Positions 39,691 to 48,120 of a stretch of 64,000 nt of DNA are shown here, one piece after another (position 1 is the stretch's first letter; every line of letters begins with the position of its first letter). Under the pieces are notes generated by a model that was given only the letters and a program-made list of their open reading frames with translations, was not told where the DNA came from and searched no databases. The position numbers and the translations under genes are program-made. The stretch covers positions 930,001-994,000 of the forward strand of contig CAVRWA010000014.1 of NCBI GenBank assembly GCA_963724805.1. Reading direction: 5' to 3'. The DNA is from CAVQZA01 sp963724805. Lineage in GTDB: Bacteria; Actinomycetota; Thermoleophilia; Gaiellales; Gaiellaceae.

Positions 39691-40199
39691 CTCCGGCCGA
39701 GGACGTACGCGAGCTTCGCGCCGCGCAGGTCGCGCGTGCGGATGCCGTCGAGCGGCGAGACGATTCGCACGTGCAGGTCGCGTGCGGCGCGAAGCGCCTC
39801 AGAGCGGAGCCCGGGCCGGAACATCACGATCGAACGCACGTAGCCGGTGTGCGGCGCGTTGGCGGCTCCGCTGACGGGGTAGCCGAGGCCGCGCACGCGG
39901 GCCGCCGCGGCGGCCGCGGCGCCGGCGCGCCCGTTTCCGTTCAGGACGAGGATCGAGGTCTTCGCGCGCGAGAGCGTCGGCGGGCCGGGCTTGGGCTGGT
40001 GCTTCAGGGGCACCGCCTTGATCGGCGCGAACACCTTCTGCGCGGCCGCGTGCTGGACGCTGTGTGCGACGGACGGACCGAAGAGTGCGGCCCCGGCGGC
40101 GACGAGCGCTGCCAGCTCGAGGAGGGCGAGGATGACGACGACGATCGTCGCCGTGCGCCAGGGCCCGACGGAGGCGGGAGAGGGGAGGGAGTGCTCCAT
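39687..40199 (-). CDS. Membrane-anchored LytR C-terminal-domain protein
   Basis: A 170-residue protein with one N-terminal membrane helix (TATIVVVILALLELAALVAAG) and an exported LytR_C domain (TSILVLNGNGRAGAAAAAAARVRGLGYPV, then IVMFRPGLRSEALRAARDL). The domain usually follows LCP phosphotransferases in cell-wall polymer attachment; here it stands alone. It lies 42 bp downstream of the epimerase gene on the same strand, so the two form an operon that probably serves cell-surface polymers. Confidence 0.82.
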   Translation of the reverse strand: MEHSLPSPASVGPWRTATIVVVILALLELAALVAAGAALFGPSVAHSVQHAAAQKVFAPIKAVPLKHQPKPGPPTLSRAKTSILVLNGNGRAGAAAAAAARVRGLGYPVSGAANAPHTGYVRSIVMFRPGLRSEALRAARDLHVRIVSPLDGIRTRDLRGAKLAYVLGRS

Positions 40200-40241
40200 C
40201 GTGCGGGGGGATTTCTCCCTCCGCGGCGCCGCTCCTTCTCT

Positions 40242-41153
40242 CTATTGGCGCTGGATCCAGCTCCAGGTCACGGCCAGCCCTGCTTCGAGGCTCGTCTCGG
40301 GCCGCCAGCCGAGCTCCGCTGCGGCGCGACCGGGATCGAGCACGCTTCGCATCAGGTCTCCCGGGCGGGCGGGAGCGTGCTCCGCCGGCCGGTCGAAGCC
40401 CGCGACGCGACAGCATGCGTCGTAGAGCGCCGAGACCGACAGCTCGGTCCCCGTGCCGACGTTGAAGACGCCGCCCTCGCGGCCCGCGGCGGCCAGCACG
40501 GCGCGCACCACGTCGCCGACGTAGACGAAGTCGCGGGTCTGCGAGCCGTCGCCGAAGATCGTGCTCGTGGCGCCCGTAGCCATCTGCTCTAGGAAGATCG
40601 CGACCACCCCGCCCTCGAGACCGGCCGCCTGGTGCGGCCCGTAGACGTTGGCGAACCGAAGCGCGAGGTGGGTCGTGCCGTGGAGCCGGTTCCAGGTCGC
40701 GAGGTACTCCTCCGCCGCGAGCTTGGCCGTGCCGTACGGCGACAGCGGCCGTCGCGGCGCGTCCTCCCGCGCCGGCGCGTCGCATTCGCCGTAGATCGCG
40801 CCGCCGGTCGAGCTGAACACGACCTGCGCCCCGTGCCGACGGGCGGCTTCGACGACGCGGAGCGTCCCGAGCACGTTGACCTCCGCGTCGTAGACCGGCT
40901 CTGCAACCGAGGTGCCGACGTCCGCTTGCGCGGCGAGGTGGAAGCAGACCTCGGGGCGTGTCTCGTCGAAGACAAGGTCGAGGTCGTCGTCCCGGCGGAT
41001 GTCGCCCACGTGCAGCCGCACCCCGTCAGGCACGAATTCGCGCTTGCCGGTGGAGAGATTGTCGAGCACGTGCACCTCGTCGCCGCGCGCCGCGAGCGCC
41101 GCGGCGACGTGCGAGCCGATGAAACCTGCACCGCCGGTGACCACTGCCCGCAT
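40242..41153 (-). CDS. NAD-dependent sugar epimerase (UDP-glucose 4-epimerase-like)
   Basis: A 303-residue extended short-chain dehydrogenase. It starts with the Rossmann motif MRAVVTGGAGFIGSHVAAAL and carries the catalytic Ser-Ser-Thr and YxxxK (VVFSSTGGAIYGE, PLSPYGTAKLAAEEYL). Substrate-side blocks include LRFANVYGPHQ and IFGDGSQTRDFVYVGDV. It probably interconverts UDP-glucose and UDP-galactose or the uronate forms. The ATG at 41153 is fixed by the Rossmann strand. It is divergent from tmk by 22 bp and upstream of the LytR_C gene. Confidence 0.9.
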   Translation of the reverse strand: MRAVVTGGAGFIGSHVAAALAARGDEVHVLDNLSTGKREFVPDGVRLHVGDIRRDDDLDLVFDETRPEVCFHLAAQADVGTSVAEPVYDAEVNVLGTLRVVEAARRHGAQVVFSSTGGAIYGECDAPAREDAPRRPLSPYGTAKLAAEEYLATWNRLHGTTHLALRFANVYGPHQAAGLEGGVVAIFLEQMATGATSTIFGDGSQTRDFVYVGDVVRAVLAAAGREGGVFNVGTGTELSVSALYDACCRVAGFDRPAEHAPARPGDLMRSVLDPGRAAAELGWRPETSLEAGLAVTWSWIQRQ

Positions 41154-41175
41154 CAGGCCGTATCCTAGGCGCCGC

Positions 41176-41772
41176 GTGTTCGTAACGTTTGAAGGCCTCG
41201 ACGGCTCCGGCAAGACCACCCAGGTCGAGCTGCTGCGCACCGTGCTCGAGGCGGAGGGGCACGAGGTCGTCGCGACGCGGGAACCGGGCGGCACCGAGGT
41301 CGGCGAGCAGATCCGCCAGATCGCTCTCCACGGCTTCCCGATCACCCCGTGGGCCGAGGCGGCTCTCTTCGCCGCTGCGCGCGCGGAGCTCGTCGAGGGC
41401 GTGATCCGGCCGGCGCTCGATCGCGGCGCCGATGTTCTCTGCGACCGCTACATCGACTCCTCGCTCGCCTACCAGGGCCTCGCGCGAGACGTCGGCGTCG
41501 AGCTCGTGCTCGACATGAACCTCCAGGCGACGCGTGGGCTGCTGCCCGACCTGACGATCCTGCTCCTGATCGACCCCGGCCTCTCGGAGCAGCGCGCCGG
41601 CACGGAGCCCGACCGGATCGAGCGCGAGAGCGCCGACTTCCGCATGCGCGTCGACCAGGCCTACCGCGAGCTCGCCGAGCTCTTTCCCCACCGCATCGCC
41701 GCCTTCGACGGGTCGCGGACGCCGTCCGAGCTGGCCGAGGAGATCCTTGGACGCGTTCGAGCGACTGCCTGA
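41176..41772 (+). CDS. tmk: Thymidylate kinase
   Basis: A 198-residue enzyme phosphorylating dTMP to dTDP. The P-loop is FEGLDGSGKTTQVELL, then the DR(Y/H) motif in LCDRYIDSSLAYQG and TREPGGTEVGEQIR. The LID region IERESADFRMRV carries no extra catalytic Arg in the P-loop, consistent with the actinobacterial form. GTG start. The end overlaps holB by 26 nt, a conserved tmk-holB arrangement. Confidence 0.95.
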   Translation: MFVTFEGLDGSGKTTQVELLRTVLEAEGHEVVATREPGGTEVGEQIRQIALHGFPITPWAEAALFAAARAELVEGVIRPALDRGADVLCDRYIDSSLAYQGLARDVGVELVLDMNLQATRGLLPDLTILLLIDPGLSEQRAGTEPDRIERESADFRMRVDQAYRELAELFPHRIAAFDGSRTPSELAEEILGRVRATA

Positions 41773-42814
41773 GCAGGCGGAGGCGAAGCGCCTGCTGCGG
41801 GCCGCGCTCTCGGAGGGGCCTGCTCACGCTTACCTCTTCCACGGCCCCGCGGGAGTCGGCAAGCGCGCGGCCGCCTTCGCGTTCGCCGGCGAGCTGCTCG
41901 GCGATCCCCGCCGCTCGCATCCCGACCTCTACGTGGTGGAGACCGTCGGCGACCAGATCCGGATCGACGAGATCCGCGCCCTTCGCCACGACCTGCACAT
42001 GACGCCCTTCGAGGCAGCGCGCCGCGTCTACCTCATCCTCGACGCCGACGAGTTGAACCGCGACGCCGCCGACGCGCTGCTGAAGGATCTCGAGGAGCCG
42101 CCCTCCTACGCGGTGATCGTCCTCGTCGCCGACGACCTCGGCCCGATCCCGGTCACGATCCGCTCGCGCTGCCAGCTGATCCCGTTCAGGCGCCTCTCGG
42201 AGAAGGCGGTGCGGGAGTTCCTCGCCGAGCGCGGCCCCGAGCTCTCCGACAACGGCCTCACCGCGCTCGCCCGGGTCTCCGCCGGGCGGCTCGATCGCGC
42301 CGAGCGCCTGCTCGAGCCCGAGGCGCAGGCCAGGCGGACGACCGTCCTCGACGTTGCGCGGAGCGTCTACCTCGACCCGGAGTTCGAGCCGTCCGGCGCC
42401 GCCCGGCGGCTGCTCGAGGGAGTCGCGGAGCGAGGCGAGGCGGCGCGGGAGCAGGCCGAGCGCGACGTCGACCCGCAGGCTCCGGCCAGAGAGGCCGAGC
42501 AGTTCGTGAAGCGAGTCGCGCGCGGCGCCGAGCGCGAGGAGCTGCTCGCGACGCTCGACGAGCTGTCCGCGTGGTACCGCGACCTCGTCGTCGTCGCGGC
42601 CGGTGCCGCGCGCGCGGCGGTGAACGCGGACCGCCACGCCGAGCTCCACGAGGACGCCACCAAGGAGCGGATGCTCGGCGCAGAACACGCGTGCGAGCTC
42701 GTGCGTGAGGCCTGGAGGACGCTCGAGGAGCTGAACGTCAATCCCCAGCTCGCGCTGGCCGCCCTGTTCGTACGCCTGCGCACCGAGCTCGCCGGCCCGG
42801 CCTTCGCTGTGTAA
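41747..42814 (+). CDS. holB: DNA polymerase III delta' subunit
   Basis: A 355-residue clamp-loader subunit from a TTG preceded by GAGGAG at a 4-base spacing. An AAA+ core is visible: P-loop HAYLFHGPAGVGKRAAAFAF, sensor and Walker B-like ILDADELNRDAADALLKDLEEPP, and the SRC motif TIRSRCQLIPF, typical of delta' or gamma subunits. It loads the beta clamp with the tau/gamma and delta subunits. The zinc-binding cysteines of E. coli HolB are not visible. It overlaps the end of tmk. The stop codon lies inside a near-perfect 16-bp palindrome at 42811-42826. Confidence 0.92.
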   Translation: MDAFERLPEQAEAKRLLRAALSEGPAHAYLFHGPAGVGKRAAAFAFAGELLGDPRRSHPDLYVVETVGDQIRIDEIRALRHDLHMTPFEAARRVYLILDADELNRDAADALLKDLEEPPSYAVIVLVADDLGPIPVTIRSRCQLIPFRRLSEKAVREFLAERGPELSDNGLTALARVSAGRLDRAERLLEPEAQARRTTVLDVARSVYLDPEFEPSGAARRLLEGVAERGEAAREQAERDVDPQAPAREAEQFVKRVARGAEREELLATLDELSAWYRDLVVVAAGAARAAVNADRHAELHEDATKERMLGAEHACELVREAWRTLEELNVNPQLALAALFVRLRTELAGPAFAV

Positions 42815-43027
42815 ACCCGGTTTTACGTTTCTCGGAACGAGGCCTTACACGGGTCGTGTCTCCTGTCGGGAACCGGACGAGGAGGCCCCTCCTATGCGCC
42901 CGCCCGTTATTTCCGTGCTCGTCGCATCCCCCACAAGTGGGGTTGCGGGGTATTCGATCCTTACTCACACTGAGCCCGACGCGCTCCAGCGGGGCGTGTC
43001 GCCGCGTCCTCCACATGGAGTCTGGTC

Positions 43028-44338
43028 TTGGCCGCAGCACCGTCAATAGGCCGTGCGTCAGCCGTCGAATCGCCTCCTCCGGCTCCCGAGGCCGATTTCA
43101 CGCGCGATCTCTACGAGCGCTACGCCGGCCAGATCTACGGCTACTGCCTGCACAAGCTCGGCTCGCGCGAGGAGGCCGAGGACGCTGTCCAGAACACGTT
43201 CCTGAACGCGTTCCGCGGCCTGCGTCGCGGCGTCGTGCCGCAGGCCGAGTCGGCCTGGCTGTTCAAGATCGCCGAGAACGTCTGCCTCTCCCGACACCGC
43301 TCCTCGTTCCGGCGCGGCCGCGTCGAGACGCCGAGCGACCTCCAGGCGATCCAGGACGTCACGCCGTCCCCCGAGCGGCGCGAGGACGACCTGATCGGGC
43401 TCGAGGAGGCGCTCGCCCGCATGCCCGAGAGCCAGCGCCGCGCGATCCTGCTGCGCGAGTGGCAGGGTCTCTCGTACCGCGAGATCTCGCAGGAGATGGA
43501 TTTGAGCCAGGCCGCCGTGGAGACCCTGATCTTCCGCGCGCGCCGTACGCTGGCACAGGGGCTCGAGGACGAGCCCAAGACGAGGCGGTGGAAGCGCGTG
43601 CGCCAGGGTGCCGACGTGGGCTCTGCGGTCGCGCTGCTGAAGACGCTCTTCACGACCGGCGCCACCGTCAAGGCGGTCGCCACCGCGGTCGCCGTGGGCA
43701 GCGCCGTCGTGGCAGCCTCGTCGGGTGAGCCGGCCGCCCAACGCCACCACGTACTGCCGCACGCCAAGCATGCAACGGCCAACCGTCAGATCTCCTCCTC
43801 GACCTCCTCGACGCGATCCGCCCTTGCTCCCGTCGCGACGAAGACGGCGGTCACGCGCGCCGCGCGCGCGAAGACGAAGCCGGCTTCGTTCGTGATGCCG
43901 TTGAGCACCGTGGGCTCGGTCACCTCCATTCCCGGCGAGGCCGCCTCTCCGGCCACGACCCCGACGGCGACGGCCGAGCCGCCCGCTGCGACTCCGGCGG
44001 CGCCCGCCGCGACCCCGGCCCCGCCGCAGGTGGTTGACAGTCCACAGCCTGCGGCACCGGCTGCCGCGCCGCCCGCGGCCCTGCCCACCACTCCCGCCCA
44101 TGGGCTTCAGCCGGGAACCGACCCGATCACGCCGGACCCGGCCGAGCCCACCCCGCACTTCCCACCGCCGACCGCCAAGAACATCGTCCCGGCACCGCCC
44201 GACGCGACCCCTACGCCGATCGCCACCACGCCCGTCGTGACCACGGCTCCGACCCTCGGCGATTCCACGACCCAGCCCACGCCCGTCGTCGCGCCCGTCC
44301 AGACGACGGTCACCGGTCCGCCCGGCGGCAACAGCTAG
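43028..44338 (+). CDS. ECF sigma factor with transmembrane helix and long Pro/Thr-rich tail
   Basis: A 436-residue protein from a TTG with GGAG at a 7-base spacing. Residues about 24-190 are a group 4 sigma factor: region 2 (YERYAGQIYGYCLHKLGSREEAEDAVQNTFLNAF) and region 4 (LARMPESQRRAILLREWQGLSYREISQEMDLSQAAVETLIFRARRTL). Then a hydrophobic helix (VKAVATAVAVGSAVVAASSG) and about 210 residues rich in Pro, Ala and Thr with no cysteines. The tail is probably extracytoplasmic, making a membrane-tethered sigma factor. The 213-bp upstream gap holds a CCCCAC/GTGGGG hairpin at 42929-42942. Ends on a CTAG shared with the convergent phosphoribosyltransferase. Confidence 0.85.
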   Translation: MAAAPSIGRASAVESPPPAPEADFTRDLYERYAGQIYGYCLHKLGSREEAEDAVQNTFLNAFRGLRRGVVPQAESAWLFKIAENVCLSRHRSSFRRGRVETPSDLQAIQDVTPSPERREDDLIGLEEALARMPESQRRAILLREWQGLSYREISQEMDLSQAAVETLIFRARRTLAQGLEDEPKTRRWKRVRQGADVGSAVALLKTLFTTGATVKAVATAVAVGSAVVAASSGEPAAQRHHVLPHAKHATANRQISSSTSSTRSALAPVATKTAVTRAARAKTKPASFVMPLSTVGSVTSIPGEAASPATTPTATAEPPAATPAAPAATPAPPQVVDSPQPAAPAAAPPAALPTTPAHGLQPGTDPITPDPAEPTPHFPPPTAKNIVPAPPDATPTPIATTPVVTTAPTLGDSTTQPTPVVAPVQTTVTGPPGGNS

Positions 44339-44967
44339 AACCGGCGCTCGAGCAGCGAGGCGACCTCGGCGTCGTCGACCTGGCCGAAGTCTCGGTACCA
44401 GAAGCCCACCGCGCCGAGGTCGAAGAGCTCGTGCGGGCAGATGACCGCGTCGGCCTCGTCGCGGAGCACCGCGGCGCTCTGAGCCGCGCCGACCGGAACT
44501 GCGGCGACCACGCGGGCCGAGCCGCGGCTGCGGGCCCAGCGTACCGCGGCGATCATCGTCGCTCCGGTCGCGAGCCCGTCGTCGACGAGCAGGCAGGTGC
44601 GACCGGCGAGCGGGATGGGCTCGCGTCCGTCGTGGAGTGCGCGGTCCAGCTCGGCCGCGCGGGCCTCCGCCCGCTCGACCTGCGCGGCGAGGTCCTCGTC
44701 GGTGAGCCCGCCCGGGTCGCGCACGTAGACCCCGCCGCCGGGCGCGACCGCGCCGAGCGCGTACTCGGGCTGCCAGGGATGGCCGACCTTGCGCACCGCG
44801 ACGACGTCGAGCGGGAGCCCGAGCGCGTGCGCCACCTCCGCCGCCACCACGACACCGCCCCGGGCGAGCCCGACCACGACGGCGTCGGAGCCCTGCTCGT
44901 CCGCAAGCGCGCGGGCGAGCACACGGCCCGCATCGCGGCGGTCGGCGAAGAGCGCCTCGTGCCTCAC
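44335..44967 (-). CDS. Phosphoribosyltransferase-family protein
   Basis: A 210-residue type I phosphoribosyltransferase from a GTG (in-frame sequence upstream looks non-coding). The PRPP loop is RTCLLVDDGLATGATMIAA, preceded by VVVGLARGGVVVAAEVAHALGLPLDVV and the VRKVGHPWQPEYALGAV region. These stand-alone proteins are often annotated as predicted phosphoribosyltransferases of unknown acceptor. The hood region is short. It converges on the ECF sigma gene and both stops share one CTAG. Confidence 0.85.
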   Translation of the reverse strand: MRHEALFADRRDAGRVLARALADEQGSDAVVVGLARGGVVVAAEVAHALGLPLDVVAVRKVGHPWQPEYALGAVAPGGGVYVRDPGGLTDEDLAAQVERAEARAAELDRALHDGREPIPLAGRTCLLVDDGLATGATMIAAVRWARSRGSARVVAAVPVGAAQSAAVLRDEADAVICPHELFDLGAVGFWYRDFGQVDDAEVASLLERRF

Positions 44968-45816
44968 CCCTCGATGGTGACAGAGCCCCGTGCGGACCGC
45001 GGTAAGCCGACGCGAGCGCCGACGTCGCTCAGGGTGGTAGAGCGTCGAGGGGCAATGGTCTCGCCGGTCACTGTCGTCACTGGGCTGCACACCAGCCGGA
45101 GTCCTTTGCCCGTGCGGGGTTCGCGCAGCACGTGGCAAGCGTGCACCAAGTTCAGGCGGTGGGTTACGCGCCCGAACATCGCCGGAAGGCCGCCCCCGAA
45201 GCGGGGACTCCGGCTCGACGTCGCGTCTGGCGCCTCCAGTACGGGTTTCCACTGATGTCGCAGTCAGGTAAGCCGCCTACGGTCCCTCCATCGTCTCCGA
45301 CACCCCTCGCGGAAGACGTCACGCACCAGGGGGTGTGCTTACGACTCGGCCGTCATAAGCACACCCCGCCTCCTTCTCGACACGGTCAGACCCGGAGTCC
45401 GCGCCGCGAGAAGGTGCGTTCCACTCTCGCTCGCACACGTTGCAACCCAATCTCGGCGTGATACGAATACAGGTAGAGCCGGGGGACGTTGGCGGCCCAA
45501 CGCCCCCCGGTCTTCTGCCGTGCCTGACATGCGGGGCGTTGGGTTGGGGTACGTCGAGCGCTCCAGGGGGATGGAGGCCCGCATCGACCGTCGTGACGCT
45601 AGACGAAGGCGTGCGGCGGTGCCTACGCATCGAACGTATAGGCCGCGATGTGTCCGGTGCGCCGATCATCTCCGCGGCGGGTCGGTGAAGCAGGGCCGTC
45701 CTACCTTCCTACCCACGCCGGCCCAGCCGTTTCCGGGCGGCTCCGGAGGACGAACATGAAGCCGTGCCCGGGCGTCAAGAGGCTTTCCCGTCGCCCTGAC
45801 GGTGTAGCACGCTTGT
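44968..45816. other. Non-coding stretch with large palindromes
   Basis: No convincing gene in about 850 bp at the boundary between the dense chromosome and the sparse accessory region. It holds two perfect hairpins: GGGGTGTGCTTA (45330-45341) with TAAGCACACCCC (45356-45367), and CCCAACGCCCC (45496-45506) with GGGGCGTTGGG (45533-45543). These could be terminators, structured RNA or remnants of mobile DNA. Confidence 0.5.
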
Positions 45817-45999
45817 CTAGGAACGCACCTTGCGCAGGACGACAACCGGAGGGTCGGCCTCGTGATCGACGGCCTCGACTAGGAACCGCTTCGTCAGGTA
45901 GAGCTCGACCGTCCCCTCGACGATTGGTGCGTCTCGCGAGACGTAGTCAGCCGGTGGTAACGGCTGGACGCCGACGAACTCGAACCGGTAGCGAATCAT
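45817..45999 (-). CDS. Small hypothetical protein
   Basis: Sixty residues from an ATG at 45999 with GAGAG just upstream. The sequence alternates strands (IRYRFEFVGVQPLPP, VEGTVELYLTKRFLVEAVDH, PPVVVLRKVRS) and reads like a small beta-rich domain. No family recognised. It is one of three short minus-strand genes spread over about 900 bp. Confidence 0.4.
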   Translation of the reverse strand: MIRYRFEFVGVQPLPPADYVSRDAPIVEGTVELYLTKRFLVEAVDHEADPPVVVLRKVRS

Positions 46000-46191
46000 C
46001 TCTCGGCCGCCCGAAAGCGATGCCGGAGGAGGCGCTGCAGGCTGGCGTTCATAACGCGTTGCTCCCAACTAGGTCGAACCGCAGATCTCCGATTATCGCC
46101 CACCGATCGTTCTGGCGGAAGAGCCAGATGAGTTGCACGTCGCAGCATCCGCAGCCTGGGGCATCGTATGAACGAGAGAGGCGATTGGCTC

Positions 46192-46425
46192 CTAGACGCC
46201 GGCTCGGGCGGCCCAGGCTCTGGCGGCTTCTGGTCCGAGATCCGAGACGCGCGTGTAGCCGGCGCGATCCATGACTCGGATCAGGCTTGCGATCGCGACG
46301 TCGTCGAGATCCGATTCACGCCTGGCGCGAGTGGATGCGAGTTCGTCCAGGGTGCAGCGGAGGTCGTCGGGGCTCATCGCGAGGAATCGGGTGAGCGTGA
46401 TCTGCTCGAGGATGAGTTGGCTCAT
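46192..46425 (-). CDS. Small helical hypothetical protein
   Basis: Seventy-seven residues, predicted helical (SPDDLRCTLDELASTRARR, DVAIASLIRVMDRAGY, LGPEAARAWAARAG). A 14-codon ORF from 46466 ends in a TGA that overlaps this ATG by 4 nt, so the gene may be translationally coupled to a leader. No family recognised. Confidence 0.45.
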   Translation of the reverse strand: MSQLILEQITLTRFLAMSPDDLRCTLDELASTRARRESDLDDVAIASLIRVMDRAGYTRVSDLGPEAARAWAARAGV

Positions 46426-46489
46426 CCCGGACTGTGGCCTCTGAGTGGGTGCAGTTCTCGGCTCATCGCGACTCCAACTCGGCCCCGCG

Positions 46490-46687
46490 TCAGGCCGCGC
46501 GGAGGCGGCGGGCGCGGAGTTCGATCGCGAGATCCAGGTCGATGTCGGGGTTTGCCGCGAGCAGGGTCGCGGCCTCGGGGCCGTAGCCGGCTCGGCGCAG
46601 TTCCTCGCAGCGCCAGAGGAAGACTCGATCGTTCTCGTTCAGTGTCGCGTCGGCGGACTCGATGATCAGGGCGGTCGCTGGGCTCAT
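46490..46687 (-). CDS. Small actinobacterial helical protein
   Basis: Sixty-five residues from an ATG with an excellent GGAGGAG site. The segment RVFLWRCEELRRAGYGPEAATLLAANPDIDLDLAIEL resembles a widespread orphan actinobacterial family (W-R-x-EQL-x-RAGY-x-AA-x-LA ... DLHLA). Function of that family is unknown. It probably starts a transcript with the two small genes downstream. Confidence 0.55.
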   Translation of the reverse strand: MSPATALIIESADATLNENDRVFLWRCEELRRAGYGPEAATLLAANPDIDLDLAIELRARRLRAA

Positions 46688-47040
46688 CGTGCTCCTCCTT
46701 GGCCTGAAGGAAGGAGAATCGGCCCCGGAGCCGCCCAGGGCCGATTCATTGTCTGGGTCGGCCCCCGCCGCATCGGGGTCGACCTCATCGCTTGCCGTCT
46801 GCTCATGCTGCTTGGAGCAGGCAAGACGAGTTCTACGCCTCGGTGGGCGCTACCCGAATCACCCTTCGGGTGGTTCATCGGGTTACTTCACTTCACCCAC
46901 TTGGGGCATGACACACACGGGTCTGCCAATGATGTTGAGGGCTGCGTGTAGGCCGCAACCACGCGCCGGGTGACTGTAGAGGCGGCGGAGCCGCAGCCCC
47001 GCCTCCAGTCGCCCCTCACCAATCCCTCCTCAGAGGTCTC
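46688..47040. other. Non-coding stretch with one hairpin
   Basis: No gene recognised. A perfect hairpin GAATCGGCCC (46716-46725)/GGGCCGATTC (46738-46747) lies just upstream of the small-gene promoter region. The rest shows nothing I can assign. Confidence 0.45.
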
Positions 47041-47169
47041 ATGCCAGGCTTAGCGACGCCCGATATTGGCAGTGTCTGCGGCCCCGACCTCGAAGGAGCA
47101 CCAAGCAACGTGACTGCCTATGTGCGGCACCGCAATGTCCGCGACGTCGCGCGTCAGGTGGCGGCGTGA
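47041..47169 (+). CDS. Possible 42-residue leader ORF
   Basis: An ATG-initiated 42-codon ORF (ends DVARQVAA) whose TGA overlaps the ATG of the next gene by one base (TGATG). Coupled position is the main support. No homology is recognised and no strong ribosome-binding site is visible, so it may be non-coding. Confidence 0.3.
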   Translation: MPGLATPDIGSVCGPDLEGAPSNVTAYVRHRNVRDVARQVAA

Positions 47170-47873
47170 TGCGGATAGAGCTGACCAACTCGCGCGACTA
47201 CCCGCGGCTTCGGGACTACTTTCTGCGTCTCGGCGCAGCGGTCACCGGCAGTGGGGACGGTGGAACGCTCGAGGTCGAGTTCCCTGACGGGTTGCTCGAT
47301 GAGGACGAGAGCGCCGAGTTGTACTACGAGACGTGGGCGCGAGCGAATCGCCTCGATGCTCGCATAGCAGACGGCAGTAGTGGTCGGGCAGCTCCCGAGA
47401 GAGGCAGGGCGCTCGAGGTGGTCACCCTCGCGTCCGATCCTGGCGCTCCTCCGCCTCCGCGGCTTGGCGAGTTGCTTGTCAGGAAGGGGTTCATCACGGA
47501 TGAGCAGCTTTCGCAGGCTCTCGTTGAGAGCCGCCGCAGCGGCGATGTCGTCGGACGAGTTCTGATCCGGAAGGGCTGGGTGTTCGAGTCCGAACTCGCA
47601 CGCGTGCTAGCGGAGCAGTGGTCGATCCCCTACGTCAACCTCGCCTCCCTCGGGGTCGACCGGTCGGTTCTCCCACTGATGACACCGGAGATGGGCCGCC
47701 GCTACGCGGCTGTTCCCGTGCGGTTCTTCGGCAGCGAGCTGAGGGTCGCATTCGCCGATCCCTCCGACCCCGACGCGGTCGGCGCAGTCCAAGAACAGAT
47801 GGCTTGCCCGATCCAGCCCGCTGTCGCCGAACTCTCCGACATCGACGCGATCTGGCGCTCCGTTGGCGTCTAA
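47169..47873 (+). CDS. Protein with GspE N-terminal (MshEN-like) domain
   Basis: A 234-residue protein. Residues about 95-234 match the GspE/PilB N-terminal domain: PRLGELLVRKGFITDEQLSQALVESRR, VLIRKGWVFESELARVLAEQWSIPYVNL, then VLPLMTPEMGRRYAAVPVRFFGSELRVAFADPSD. In type II secretion and type IV pilus ATPases this domain binds c-di-GMP or the assembly platform. Here there is no ATPase domain. The N-terminal about 75 residues (MRIELTNSRDYPRLRDYFLRLG) form a small alpha/beta module also found in actinobacteria. It may be a c-di-GMP effector; that is inference. Confidence 0.7.
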   Translation: MRIELTNSRDYPRLRDYFLRLGAAVTGSGDGGTLEVEFPDGLLDEDESAELYYETWARANRLDARIADGSSGRAAPERGRALEVVTLASDPGAPPPPRLGELLVRKGFITDEQLSQALVESRRSGDVVGRVLIRKGWVFESELARVLAEQWSIPYVNLASLGVDRSVLPLMTPEMGRRYAAVPVRFFGSELRVAFADPSDPDAVGAVQEQMACPIQPAVAELSDIDAIWRSVGV

Positions 47874-48120
47874 AGGACGTCCTTACCGAGACGCTCGACG
47901 GTGAGGTGCCGATCCGGGCCAGGCCTCTTCCGCTTCTAGCCGCGAGCGTCACAGGCCCCAAAGAACCCAGAATCGTCGGCCCCGACCTGATACCGCACAA
48001 CGGGTAGCCCCTGAATGTTCGAGCCCGACGGCGGAGCGGCGAGGCTGCGGTGACGTCGTGGTGACGGCTGGGTGACAGGGCCGTGGTAAGTCTCTCTCAA
48101 CCCGCGACGAGGGGAGAGAT

